From NCBI GenBank assembly GCA_051653405.1, contig JBOFWC010000172.1, forward strand, positions 1 to 42,360: 42,360 nt of DNA. Direction: 5' to 3'. Numbering within the stretch: the stretch's first letter is position 1; each line of letters begins with the position of its first letter. The position numbers were made by a program, and so were the translations under genes. The notes beneath the pieces are model-generated. The model did not search any database. It was not told the DNA's origin and was given only the letters and a program-made list of their open reading frames with translations. Positions 25,707 to 36,000 of this stretch are shown here, piece by piece. Source of the stretch: Proteocatella sp051653405 (GTDB taxonomy: Bacteria > Bacillota > Clostridia > Peptostreptococcales > Filifactoraceae).

Positions 25707-26538
25707 GTACGCAGATTTGTATTTCTGTTATAAATTCATCTATTAAACTGGATTCGTGAACATCGATATGGTAAATTTCAAGAGGTGAAGACACTAGCTT
25801 AAATTGGTTATTTTGAGCGTATTCAGCTATCTTTAAAATATAGTAGTTTGTTTGATTGTAATTACCTTTATATTTTACTGATAGATATTCGCCTTCAGGG
25901 ATTATGAAGTCACAATTGTTAATATCATTTACTTCAAAGAATACAGAACTATACTTACTGTATTTTATAGAATCTTTAAAATCAAATGATTCCATATTGT
26001 TAAGATGATTTATATCTATATCAACAGTTGATCCAATAGTGCTATTTCCTAAAATATAAAGCTTTTGTTGGTGTTTTTCCTGAAGTTTCTTTATCATAAG
26101 ATCCACTTCTTCTTCTCTCATTATAGAATCATTTAAATGAATACATTGTCTTTCTTCAATGAATATTTTTTTTATCTTTCCAAAATTTTTTTCTGATGAT
26201 TCTTTTAAAATATTAGCTTTTCTTTTTGAAATATTATATTTTAAATTTTCAAGCTCATGAATTTTTTTATCTATTGCATTTTCTTCAAGCTCTAATATAG
26301 AAAGAGTTGTATTTACAGTCCTATTTTGAAGAAATTCTTTTATTTTTTTCATTCCAAATCCAAGATTTCGAAGTTCTTTTATTATATTTAAAGTGGTTAT
26401 ATCTAAAAGACTATACATTCTATATCCATTAGTATCTCTTTTAGGATTTAAGATACCTATCTTTTCATAGTATCTTAAAGAATCTTTACCTATATTATAT
26501 ATTTTAGATATTTCATTTATCTTATAGTAATCTTTCAT
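25684..26538 (-). CDS. MerR family transcriptional regulator
   Basis: A 284-residue regulator. The N-terminal winged helix reads YKINEISKIYNIGKDSLRYY, followed by GILNPKRDTNGYRMYSLLDI (MerR signature) and a dimerisation helix (about 75-110). The long C-terminal part (about 120-284) resembles the multidrug-sensing type (BltR/BmrR-like with a GyrI-like fold) in length and layout, but I see no diagnostic residue. It is divergent from the MATE exporter with a 19-bp-spacer promoter between them, so it probably activates that exporter in response to a ligand. Confidence 0.87.
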   Translation of the reverse strand: MKDYYKINEISKIYNIGKDSLRYYEKIGILNPKRDTNGYRMYSLLDITTLNIIKELRNLGFGMKKIKEFLQNRTVNTTLSILELEENAIDKKIHELENLKYNISKRKANILKESSEKNFGKIKKIFIEERQCIHLNDSIMREEEVDLMIKKLQEKHQQKLYILGNSTIGSTVDIDINHLNNMESFDFKDSIKYSKYSSVFFEVNDINNCDFIIPEGEYLSVKYKGNYNQTNYYILKIAEYAQNNQFKLVSSPLEIYHIDVHESSLIDEFITEIQICVQKKEDSL

Positions 26539-26587
26539 AAACTTCTCCTTGAAATCTTATTAAATTTAAAAAGCATTAATTTATCTA

Positions 26588-26618
26588 TTGACCTTAGTAT
26601 TATACTATAGTTTATCAT
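26588..26618 (+). promoter_or_regulatory. MerR-type promoter with operator dyad
   Basis: TTGACC, 19-nt spacer, TATCAT. The over-long spacer is typical of MerR-activated promoters. An imperfect dyad, ACCTTAGTA-TTA-TACTATAGT (26591-26611), lies inside it and is the likely MerR binding site. Confidence 0.7.
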
Positions 26619-26651
26619 ATAAATAAGAAAAGATGAAAGGAGATGACAGAA

Positions 26652-28010
26652 ATGAGAATAAAAACTTTTCTTAATTATGCGGTTCCATCAATAGTAGCTA
26701 TGTGGGTTTTTTCATTATATACTATGGTAGATGGTCTATTTGTTGCAAATTTTGTAGGGCCTACAGCTATGGCTTCTGTAAATATTGCAATGCCTACTAT
26801 AAATTTAATATTTGCATTGTCATTACTATTTTCTACAGGAACGTCTACAATAATAGCAGTAAGTTTTGGAAGGGGTAAATACAAAGAAGCAAATGAAATA
26901 TTTACAACAAATACAATTGTATTGATAATACTTTCAATATTTATAACTGTTTTTGGACTTATTAATATTGAAAATATAGCAAAATTTTTAGGAGCTACAA
27001 CAAATACAGAAAAAATGGTGATTGAATATCTAGGAATAATTTTATTATTTGCTGTATTTTTTATAGTTTCATATCAATTTGAAGTTCTTGTTAAGACTGA
27101 TGGTTTTCCAAGACTAGCAACGTGGGGCGTTATTTCAAGTGCGCTTACAAATGTGGTGCTCGATTATATTTTTATAGTTCATTTTGGTTGGGGGGTAAAA
27201 GGAGCGGCACTAGCCACTGGACTTTCACAGGTTGTATCGACCATATTATTTGCAAGTTATTTTATCAGCAAAAGATCAAAATTATCTTTTATAAAGATTG
27301 ATTTTAGAATAATAAAAGATGGGTTATACAAAAAGATAATAGCCTTAGGGGTTTCTGATAGTTTAACGGAACTTTCGGCAGGGATAACAGTATTCGTATT
27401 TAACCAAACAATATTAAGCGTAATTGGAGAACAGGGGATAGTGACATACACCATAATATCATATGCGAATCTACTTGTGCTCATGACAATGATTGGAATA
27501 GCACAAGGGATGCAACCTCTAGTAAGTTTTTATTTAGGCAAAGAGGATACGGATACGTGTAAATACTTTTTGAGACTTGCAGCTATAATGGCGACTATCT
27601 GTACTGCTATTATTATGTATTTAAGTATATTTAAAACAGATATTATAGTAGGGGCTTTTATAGGTAAACAAGATCAAGCTTTGTATGAATATTCATTGAA
27701 GGCCTTTAGATTATTCTCACTATCATTTATGGTTGTAGGATTTAATATATTGATATCAGGATATTTTGTGGCAGTAGAGGATGCATTTAGAGCTATAACT
27801 ATTTCACTTTCAAGAGGATTGTTTGTACTTGTGTTTTCACTTTTGGGCATGGTTTTTATTTTTGGTGAAATGGGGATTTGGCTTTCAACTTTTGTGTCAG
27901 AATGTATAGTGCTTGTGATGTCAATTATATTTTATAAGGGTTATAGAAAAAAAATATATGTAGATGAAATGAATTTGAGTCAAGTTAAGAATATTGAAGA
28001 AAGTTATTAA
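26652..28010 (+). CDS. MATE family efflux transporter
   Basis: A 452-residue multidrug/toxin exporter of the MATE family with about 12 membrane helices in two homologous halves. Conserved parts are the N-terminal YAVPSIVAMWVFSLYTMVDG, the Asn-Gly rich helix VDGLFVANFVGP, and in the second half GIAQGMQPLVSFYLGK. The ATG at 26643 overlaps its own ribosome binding site, whereas ATG 26652 is 9 nt after AGGAG, so the latter was chosen. Driven from the MerR-type promoter. Substrate unknown. Confidence 0.9.
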   Translation: MRIKTFLNYAVPSIVAMWVFSLYTMVDGLFVANFVGPTAMASVNIAMPTINLIFALSLLFSTGTSTIIAVSFGRGKYKEANEIFTTNTIVLIILSIFITVFGLINIENIAKFLGATTNTEKMVIEYLGIILLFAVFFIVSYQFEVLVKTDGFPRLATWGVISSALTNVVLDYIFIVHFGWGVKGAALATGLSQVVSTILFASYFISKRSKLSFIKIDFRIIKDGLYKKIIALGVSDSLTELSAGITVFVFNQTILSVIGEQGIVTYTIISYANLLVLMTMIGIAQGMQPLVSFYLGKEDTDTCKYFLRLAAIMATICTAIIMYLSIFKTDIIVGAFIGKQDQALYEYSLKAFRLFSLSFMVVGFNILISGYFVAVEDAFRAITISLSRGLFVLVFSLLGMVFIFGEMGIWLSTFVSECIVLVMSIIFYKGYRKKIYVDEMNLSQVKNIEESY

Positions 28011-28021
28011 ATTATGAACTT

Positions 28022-28058
28022 ATAACAGCGGTATCCATTTACTGCTGTTATTTTATTT
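28022..28058 (+). terminator. Terminator after the MATE gene
   Basis: ATAACAGCGGTA pairs with TACTGCTGTTAT (one G-U), loop TCCATT, followed by a T-rich tail. Confidence 0.8.
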
Positions 28059-28092
28059 AACCTAGATTTAACAATTAGTTTATGTACACGTA

Positions 28093-28121
28093 TTGATTTA
28101 TCTGTAAAGCTATTGTATTAT
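28093..28121 (+). promoter_or_regulatory. Sigma-A promoter of metG
   Basis: TTGATT, 17-nt spacer, TATTAT, 30 bp before the metG start. No T-box or SAM riboswitch is seen between the promoter and the gene. Confidence 0.65.
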
Positions 28122-28150
28122 TAAATGATAAGAGGAAACAGGAGGACAAT

Positions 28151-30091
28151 ATGGATAAAAAGAAATACTATGTAACTACACCTATTTATTATCCAAGTGG
28201 AAAATTACACATTGGACATACTTACTGCACTGTAGCAGCAGATGCGATAGCTAGATATAAAAGATTTTTGGGCTATGATGTTATGTTTCTTACAGGAACA
28301 GATGAACATGGAGAAAAGATACAAAAGAAAGCTCAAGAATTAGGACTTGAGCCAAAAGTTTATCTTGATGGAATGATAGATGATATAAAAAAATTATGGG
28401 AGACTATGGAGATTTCTTATGACCAATTTATAAGAACTACAGATGAAGACCATGAGAAACAAATAGAAGAAATTTTTACAAAGCTATATGAAAAAGGCGA
28501 CATATACCTAGGGTCATATGAGGGGAATTATTGTGTTCCGTGTGAATCTTTTTGGACGGATGCACAATTACAAGACGGAAAGTGTCCGGATTGTGGAAGA
28601 GCAGTAGAAAAGAGAAGTGAGGAGTCATACTTCTTTAAACTTTCGAAATATCAAGATAGACTTATTCAATACTATAAGGACTATCCAGATTTTTGCTTCC
28701 CAGAAAGCCGAAAAAATGAAATGATGAATAACTTCATTTTAAAAGGATTGGAAGACCTTTCAGTATCAAGAACTACTTTTGATTGGGGTATAAAAGTTCC
28801 ATTTAATCCTAAACATGTAGTTTATGTATGGATAGATGCACTATGTAACTATATCACTGCATTAGGATATAGTTCTAATTCAGAAAAGTTTCAAAAATAT
28901 TGGCCAGCAGATGTGCATTTAGTGGGAAAAGAAATTGTAAGATTCCATACAATAATATGGCCAGCGCTTCTTATGGCATTAGAACTTCCACTCCCTAAAA
29001 AAGTATTTGGACATGGATGGATAATGTTTGCAGAAGATAAGATGAGTAAATCTAAAGGAAATATTGTATATCCAGAGCCACTTATAGAAAGATATGGAAC
29101 AGATGCACTTAAGTATTTCCTTCTTAGAGAATTTGTATTTGGACAAGATGGAAACTATACAAATAGAAACTTTATAACTAGAATAAACTCAGATCTTGTA
29201 AATGACCTTGGAAATCTGCTTTCTCGTACTATATCAATGGTTGAGAAATATAACAATTCAAATATTCCTGCACCTAAAAAAGCGACAGAATTTGATGCAA
29301 GTTTAATTGAAATAGCTAAAAACATGCCTTCAAAAGTTGACAAAGCTATGGAAGAATTACAATTTAGTGAGGCATTTGAAGAAATTTGGAAGCTTATAAG
29401 AAGATGTAATAAATATATAGATGAAACTATGCCTTGGGCACTTGCTAAGGATGAGACTAGAAAAGATGAACTTGATACAGTTCTTTATAATCTTTCAGAG
29501 TGTCTTAGAATGGTTGCAGTAATGATAAGCCCTATGCTTCATGTTACTGCAGGCAAAATGTTTGAACAGCTTAATACTCCAGAAGACCTAAGAATATATG
29601 AAACTGTTTCTGAATTTGGGAAAACAGTTGCTGGAACTTCTATGAAAAAAGGAGATATGCTGTTCCCAAGACTGGACGTAGAAAAGGAAACTGTATTTTT
29701 AGAGGAGCTTTTCAGTCCAGATTCGCCGGCTGAAGAAGAACCTGCTGTAGAAATAAAACATAAAGACGAAATTTTATATGATGATTTTGATAAAGTAGAG
29801 CTTAGAGTAGCAGAAGTTATTGAATGTAATAAGCACCCAAAAGCAGACAAACTACTATTATTCAAATTAAAAGTAGGAAGTGAAGAAAGACAGATAGTTT
29901 CTGGAATAGCTAATTTCTACAAACCAGAAGAGTTGGTAGGAAAAAAAGTAATTATAGTTGCGAATTTAAAGCCTGTAAAATTAAGAGGGGAAATTTCACA
30001 GGGGATGATACTTTCAGCAGCTACAGATGATGATTCAATGCTTGAGGTTGTTGAAGTTAAAAACATACCATCGGGATCAGAGGTAAGATAA
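28151..30091 (+). CDS. metG: Methionyl-tRNA synthetase
   Basis: A 646-residue class I aminoacyl-tRNA synthetase. ATP-site motifs are HIGH at residues 20-23 and KMSKS at 297-301. A single CxxC pair set (CVPC ... CPDC) provides a one-knuckle zinc site. The C-terminal 110 residues (from about 535) form an EMAP-type tRNA-binding domain (DDFDKVELRVAEV, HPKADKLL, GMILSA), as in the Bacillus type. AGGAGG precedes the ATG. The stop overlaps the tatD start in TAATG. Confidence 0.97.
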   Translation: MDKKKYYVTTPIYYPSGKLHIGHTYCTVAADAIARYKRFLGYDVMFLTGTDEHGEKIQKKAQELGLEPKVYLDGMIDDIKKLWETMEISYDQFIRTTDEDHEKQIEEIFTKLYEKGDIYLGSYEGNYCVPCESFWTDAQLQDGKCPDCGRAVEKRSEESYFFKLSKYQDRLIQYYKDYPDFCFPESRKNEMMNNFILKGLEDLSVSRTTFDWGIKVPFNPKHVVYVWIDALCNYITALGYSSNSEKFQKYWPADVHLVGKEIVRFHTIIWPALLMALELPLPKKVFGHGWIMFAEDKMSKSKGNIVYPEPLIERYGTDALKYFLLREFVFGQDGNYTNRNFITRINSDLVNDLGNLLSRTISMVEKYNNSNIPAPKKATEFDASLIEIAKNMPSKVDKAMEELQFSEAFEEIWKLIRRCNKYIDETMPWALAKDETRKDELDTVLYNLSECLRMVAVMISPMLHVTAGKMFEQLNTPEDLRIYETVSEFGKTVAGTSMKKGDMLFPRLDVEKETVFLEELFSPDSPAEEEPAVEIKHKDEILYDDFDKVELRVAEVIECNKHPKADKLLLFKLKVGSEERQIVSGIANFYKPEELVGKKVIIVANLKPVKLRGEISQGMILSAATDDDSMLEVVEVKNIPSGSEVR

Positions 30092-30855
30092 TGAGACTTT
30101 TTGATACACATGCACATTTAGATGATGAACAGTTTGATGAGGACAGAGACCAAATTATAAATAATATAATAAACAGTGAAATAGACTTTGTTGTAAATGT
30201 AGGGGCGGATTTGAAGACATCAATTAATTCAATTGAACTTGCCAAAAAGTATGACTTTGTATATGCGGCTGTAGGGATACATCCTCATGATGTATCTAAA
30301 TGTACAGATGATGATTTAGAACAACTAAGAAAACTTTCACAAGAAGAAAAAGTTGTAGCTATAGGGGAAATAGGATTAGACTATTTTTATAACTATTCTT
30401 CTGTTGAAGATCAAAAACGATGGTTTGCCATGCAGATAAAACTTGCAGAAACTTTAAAAATGCCATTTATAGTTCATTCAAGAGATGCATCCGAAGATAC
30501 TTTTAATATAATTAAAGAAAATCAGGTTAATTCATCATTTGTATTACACTGCTTTAGTCAAAGTATGGAAATGGCAAAAAGATATATAGATTTAGGGGGT
30601 TATATATCTTTTGCAGGACCAGTTACTTATAAAAAATCAAGTAAATTACGAGAAGTTATAAAGCATGTGCCAATTGATAGAATTTTGGTGGAAACTGATT
30701 CTCCTTATTTATCACCGGAACCATTAAGAGGAAAAAGGAATAATCCGGTTAATGTAAAGTATGTAGCAGAGCTTATTGCAAATGAACTTGAAATGGATTA
30801 CGAAAAATTCTCTGAAATAGTTTATGCTAATGGAAAAAGATTTTTTGGAATTTAA
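30091..30855 (+). CDS. tatD: TatD family hydrolase / DNase
   Basis: A 254-residue metal-dependent TIM-barrel hydrolase. Metal ligands visible are His7 and His9 in FDTHAHLDD, Glu in GEIGLDYF, HSRDA, HCFSQ and ETDSPYLSP. The start overlaps the metG stop by one base, so it is translationally coupled. The metG-tatD pairing is widespread in Firmicutes. Confidence 0.93.
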   Translation: MRLFDTHAHLDDEQFDEDRDQIINNIINSEIDFVVNVGADLKTSINSIELAKKYDFVYAAVGIHPHDVSKCTDDDLEQLRKLSQEEKVVAIGEIGLDYFYNYSSVEDQKRWFAMQIKLAETLKMPFIVHSRDASEDTFNIIKENQVNSSFVLHCFSQSMEMAKRYIDLGGYISFAGPVTYKKSSKLREVIKHVPIDRILVETDSPYLSPEPLRGKRNNPVNVKYVAELIANELEMDYEKFSEIVYANGKRFFGI

Positions 30856-30866
30856 AATCTAAATCA

Positions 30867-30915
30867 GGGGGGAGATAGTTTTTGTTTTTAAATTAAACTA
30901 TCAAATAGTTTTATG
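30867..30915 (+). promoter_or_regulatory. Long leader between ribosome binding site and ATG of the phosphatase gene
   Basis: A strong GGGGGGAG (30867-30874) lies about 40 nt before the ATG at 30913. Between them GATAGTTT (30874-30881) can pair with AAACTATC (30895-30902), which would bring the site to about 10 nt from the ATG. An alternative hairpin, AAACTAT with ATAGTTT (30895-30911), would expose it differently. Confidence 0.4.
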
Positions 30916-32265
30916 ACCATAAATAATAATGAAAAAAGTATAAAATCCATTGTAGACATTCTGAACATAACAACAAATGAAAAAAATATAATGGAAGCAA
31001 AAGAGAAAATTCTTCCAATATTATTGGATATATTAAAAATAAAGCGTATTTCAATTGCTATTATAAATGCCAAATATCCTAATATTATGAGAATAATATA
31101 TACCGATTTTAAAACAGATTTTCATAAAAGATATGGAATTGAAAATAAGTATCTTAGAGACCATCAATCATTTGATATACCAATAGCTGTTTATCCAGAT
31201 ATTGTAAAATATGATATCTTAGAAAAAAAACGTACAGTTTATATAAAGAAGCTAGATGTTTTAGATATGCAACATGCAGAAGTTAAGCGTATGGTAGGAG
31301 AAGATTATGAAGGAGTAGCTATGTTCCCTATTGTACTTAATGGGAAGGGCATCGGACTATTATCATGTTATTTAACTGAAGAAGAGCGATTATCGGAACA
31401 TGATATTGAAATTACAAAACAGATAACAAAGATATTGGCACTTCTTATTGAGATATACAGAAAAAATGAAATAATATCTAGCATAGAAAGTAAAAATAAA
31501 GAGTTTGCAGAAGCACTTAAGATGCAAAGAGCACTTATGAGTTTAAATAACATATCATTTCTAAGTGGAGCAAGAATCAGTTTTAACTATCAAATTGGAA
31601 ATGGTATGGATGAGACAGATAAGCTAAAAAGTCGCTTAGGCGGAGACTATTATGAGGCTATAAAGCTTAGTGAATCAAAAGCGCTTTTATTCTTTGCCGA
31701 TGTTATGGGACATGGGATAATGTCGAATTATTTTGTACCGCTTCTAAAAGGTATGTTCAAAATGATTGTAAGAGAAAATATAACAAGCCCCTCAGAAATT
31801 CTTTCAAATGTAAGTAAATTAATATATTCCGATTTAGACTCAGTTGGAATGTTTATAACCTGTAGAGTAATGCTTGTTGATTTTCTAGAAAATAAAATAT
31901 GTTCGGCTAATGCAGGGCATACAGTACCGTTACTATATAGCTTTAGAAAAGATAAAATCACATATTTGGACAAAGATAGAGGAAAACCACTTGGAGTAGA
32001 TGCCGAATATCTATATGAAGAAGCTACTTATGAGATGGACGATGAAGCTATAGTATTTATGTATACAGATGGTATATATGAAAATACAAACATAAATGGA
32101 CAGAGCTACAAAGAATCAAATATCGTAGAAATAATGAAAGCAAATAAATACAGTGATAGTGAAACCATATGCAATGAAATATTAGATGGAATAAAAACAT
32201 TTATAATCAATAGAGATGACGAAGAGCTAGATGACATGATGATAGTTTTAATAAAAAACTTCTAA
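30913..32265 (+). CDS. SpoIIE-type PP2C serine phosphatase with N-terminal GAF-like domain
   Basis: A 450-residue protein. Residues up to about 180 look like a GAF-type sensor (EDYEGVAMFPIVLNGKGIGLLSCYL). A short helical linker follows, then an RsbU/SpoIIE phosphatase domain with metal-binding Asp245 in GGDYYE, Asp263 in ADVMGHG and the late Asp in MYTDGIYE. Such proteins dephosphorylate anti-sigma-factor antagonists in partner-switching pathways. No membrane segment. No upstream ATG is possible because a stop lies at 30889-30891, so ATG 30913 is used despite the remote ribosome binding site. Confidence 0.85.
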   Translation: MTINNNEKSIKSIVDILNITTNEKNIMEAKEKILPILLDILKIKRISIAIINAKYPNIMRIIYTDFKTDFHKRYGIENKYLRDHQSFDIPIAVYPDIVKYDILEKKRTVYIKKLDVLDMQHAEVKRMVGEDYEGVAMFPIVLNGKGIGLLSCYLTEEERLSEHDIEITKQITKILALLIEIYRKNEIISSIESKNKEFAEALKMQRALMSLNNISFLSGARISFNYQIGNGMDETDKLKSRLGGDYYEAIKLSESKALLFFADVMGHGIMSNYFVPLLKGMFKMIVRENITSPSEILSNVSKLIYSDLDSVGMFITCRVMLVDFLENKICSANAGHTVPLLYSFRKDKITYLDKDRGKPLGVDAEYLYEEATYEMDDEAIVFMYTDGIYENTNINGQSYKESNIVEIMKANKYSDSETICNEILDGIKTFIINRDDEELDDMMIVLIKNF

Positions 32266-32347
32266 AAAATTCCAAAAATTATAATATTTGTTTATTTAAT
32301 GAAAATTCTCTAAGTGTTGTTATTTTAATAAAAAATAAAAAATAAAT

Positions 32348-32376
32348 TTGATATTATGGGATTTAAGATGTATAAT
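32348..32376 (+). promoter_or_regulatory. Sigma-A promoter of pduL
   Basis: TTGATA, 17-nt spacer, TATAAT, about 40 bp upstream of the pduL start. Confidence 0.7.
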
Positions 32377-32417
32377 AGAAGTGTTGGTTATATTATGTTT
32401 TAAAAGGAGAGTTATTG

Positions 32418-32993
32418 ATGAAAGTAAATGTTGGGTTATCAAACAGACATCTTCATGTATCGAAGGCAGATTTAGATACATTATTTGGTGAAGGTTATGA
32501 ACTTACTCACAAAAAAGACCTTTCTCAACCAGGACAGTATGCTGCAGAGGAAGTTGTTGATATAGAGGGACCAAAAGGAACTCTAAAAAAAGTAAGAATT
32601 TTAGGGCCAGTTAGAGGCAAAACACAAATAGAGGTATCTTTTGTAGATGCAAGAACATTAGGCGTAAGGCCTGAAATAAGAACGTCAGGCAAATTAGAAG
32701 GAACTCCTGGATGTAAACTTATTGGACCAAAAGGAAGTGTAGAGCTTTCTGAAGGAGTAATAGTTGCATCTAGACATATACACATGCACACAGATGATGC
32801 TGAAAGATTTGACCTTAAGGATAAAGACATTGTAAACGTAGAGACTTCGGGTGAAAGAGGCGTAATATTTAAAAATGTGCTTGTAAGAGTTAGTCCAAGC
32901 TGTGCATTAGAAATGCATATTGACATTGAAGAAGGAAATGCTGCTGGGTTAAAAAATGGCGATACAGCAGAAATAATCAAAACAACAAAATAA
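32418..32993 (+). CDS. pduL: Phosphate acyltransferase, PduL family
   Basis: A 191-residue zinc enzyme that exchanges CoA and phosphate on acyl groups. Family blocks are VNVGLSNRHLHVS at the very N-terminus and VIVASRHIHMHTDDA in the second half, which supply the His metal ligands. It lacks the N-terminal encapsulation peptide of microcompartment PduL, so it is a free cytosolic form. Next to PFOR it most likely serves as phosphotransacetylase, making acetyl phosphate for ATP. Start is ATG 32418, 8 nt after AAGGAG, rather than TTG 32415. Confidence 0.9.
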   Translation: MKVNVGLSNRHLHVSKADLDTLFGEGYELTHKKDLSQPGQYAAEEVVDIEGPKGTLKKVRILGPVRGKTQIEVSFVDARTLGVRPEIRTSGKLEGTPGCKLIGPKGSVELSEGVIVASRHIHMHTDDAERFDLKDKDIVNVETSGERGVIFKNVLVRVSPSCALEMHIDIEEGNAAGLKNGDTAEIIKTTK

Positions 32994-33033
32994 CAAAATA
33001 ACAAAAAAACACAATATTTAGGAGGAAATTGAT

Positions 33034-36000
33034 ATGTCTAAAGTTATGAAAACTATGGATGGAAATACGGCCGCGGCATATGTCTCATATGCATTTACAG
33101 ATGTAGCTGCAATATACCCTATAACTCCATCATCTACAATGGCAGAGTTAGTTGATGAGTGGGCGGCAGTAGGAAAGAAAAATATATTTGGGCAGGAAGT
33201 TCAAGTAACAGAAATGCAATCAGAAGCAGGAGCAGCAGGAGCAGTTCACGGTTCTCTTTCAGCAGGAGCACTTACAACTACTTTTACAGCGTCACAAGGG
33301 CTTCTTCTTATGATTCCAAATATGTATAAGATTGCAGGAGAGCTATTACCTTGCGTATTCCATGTATCAGCAAGAGCATTAGCAGGACATGCACTTTCTA
33401 TATTCGGAGATCACTCTGACGTAATGGCAGCAAGACAAACAGGATTTGCATTCCTTGCTACAGGATCAGTTCAAGAAGTAATGGACTTAGGTGGAGTTGC
33501 TCACTTAGCATCTATAAAATCAAAAGTACCATTTGTTCACTTCTTTGATGGATTCAGAACTTCTCACGAAATTCAAAAAATAGAAACAATAGACTATGAT
33601 GTATTTGATAGACTAGTTGATAAAGAAGCAATAAAAGATTTCAGAAGCAGAGCGTTAAATCCAGAAAATCCATATACAAAAGGAACTGCTCAAAATCCAG
33701 ATATATTCTTCCAAGCTAGAGAAGCATCAAATAAATTCTATACAGAATTACCAGATGTAGTAGCGGATTATATGACTGAAATATCTAAAGTTACAGGAAG
33801 AGAATACAAGCCATTTAACTACTATGGAGCACCAGATGCAGAGCATATAGTAGTAGCTATGGGTTCAGTTACTGAGTCTTTAGAAGAAACAATAGATTAC
33901 TTAAATGAGAAAGGACATAAGACTGGAGTTATAAAGGTTCACCTTTATAGACCATTCTCATCAAAATACTTCTTTGATGTACTTCCTAAAACAGTAAAAG
34001 CTATAGCAGTACTTGACAGATGTAAAGAGCCAGGTGCAGTTGGAGAGCCTCTATACCTAGATGTTAGATCTTTATTCTACGGAAAAGAAAATGCTCCAGT
34101 TATAGTTGGAGGAAGATACGGTCTTGGTTCAAAAGACACTATCCCAGCACACTTAGTACCAGTATACAAAAATATAATGTCAGAAAATCCAAAAGATGGA
34201 TTTACTATATCTATAAACGATGACGTTACACATCTTTCACTTCCAGCTGATGAGAAAGTTAGTATAGCTGCTAAAGGAACATCTAGATGTAAATTCTGGG
34301 GACTTGGTTCAGACGGTACAGTAGGAGCTAATAAATCAGCTATAAAAATAATCGGAGACCATACTGATATGTATGCTCAAGGATACTTCTCATATGACTC
34401 TAAAAAATCTGGTGGTATAACAGTTTCTCACTTAAGATTCGGAAGCACACCAATCAGATCAACTTATTTAATTGATGAAGCTGACTTCATAGCATGTCAT
34501 AATCAAGCATATGTGAATCAGTATGATGTACTAGAAGGACTTAAAAAAGGTGGAACATTTATTCTTAACTGTAAATGGGATGCATCTGAGTTAGAATCTC
34601 ACCTTCCAGCTACAATGAAAAAATTCATCGCAGAAAATGAAATCAATTTCTACACAATAGATGCTACTAAAATAGGAGCAGAAATTGGACTAGGAAATAG
34701 AATAAATATGATAATGCAAAGTGCATTCTTCAAGTTAACAGAAGTTATACCTGTTGAAGATGCAGTTAAATACCTAAAAGAGTCTATCGTTAAGACTTAT
34801 GGTAAAAAAGGACAAAAAGTTCTTGATATGAACTTTGCAGCAGTTGATAAAGGACAAACTGACTTTGTAAAAGTTGAAGTTCCTGCTTCTTGGAAAGATG
34901 CTTTAGAGCAAGCAGTAGCTGACTCAAAACCAGTTCCAGAATTTATCAAAAATGTTATGATGCCAATGAATGCACAACAAGGAGATAAACTTCCAGTTTC
35001 TGCATTTGTAGGAATAGAAGATGGAGCATTCCCTCACGGAACTGCTGCATATGAAAAACGTGGAATCGCAGTAAACGTACCACAATGGAACCCAGAAAAC
35101 TGTATTCAGTGTAACCAGTGTTCATATGTTTGTCCACATGCTGCAATAAGACCATTCCTTATGACAGAAGAAGAAAAAGCTACAGCTGGCGACATAGCTA
35201 CACTTACAGCAATGGGTAAAGGCTTAGAAGGACTTCAATACAAAATCCAAGTTTCACCACTTGATTGTACAGGTTGTGGAAACTGTGCAGATATCTGTCC
35301 AGGTAAAAAAGGTGCAAAAGCACTTGATATGATGCCTCTTGATACACAATTAAAAGAGCAAGATACATTCAATACTTTAAATGAAAAAGTTGGATACAAA
35401 GATTCATTAATGGATGCTAAATCTATTAAAGGAAGTCAGTTTGTACAACCACTTCTTGAGTTCTCAGGAGCATGTCTAGGTTGTGGAGAAACTCCATATG
35501 CTAAACTTGTAACTCAATTATTTGGAGATAGAATGGTAATAGCAAATGCTACTGGATGTTCTTCAATTTGGGGAGGATCTGCACCATCAACTCCATATAC
35601 TAAGAATGCAGAAGGCAAAGGACCAGCTTGGGCTAACTCATTATTCGAGGACAATGCAGAGTATGGATACGGTATGGCTGTTGCAGTAAAAGCAATGAGA
35701 GAGAGAATCAAAGTTGTTGCTGAAAAAATGATAGAAATGAATGTTTCAGAAGAAGTTAAAGCAGCTCTAACTGCTTGGGTAGCTTCTATGAAAAATGCAG
35801 AAGAAAGCAAAGTGGCTTCAGCTAAACTTGTTGAACTTCTTCCAGCTGTTGATGGAGAAGCTAAAGAGTTTGCTCAAGAAATACTTGATAAGAAAGATTA
35901 CCTTGTTAAGAAATCTGTATGGATCTTTGGTGGAGACGGTTGGGCTTATGACATCGGTTACGGTGGATTAGACCATGTAATAGCTTCAGGAGAAGATGTA

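Noticed and set aside
28059..28150. T-box or SAM riboswitch before metG
   Set aside because: The promoter lies only 30 bp from the start codon; no T-box sequence and no room for such a leader.
32525..33004. 159-codon minus-strand ORF over pduL
   Set aside because: Entirely antisense to a conserved enzyme, without ribosome binding site or domain.
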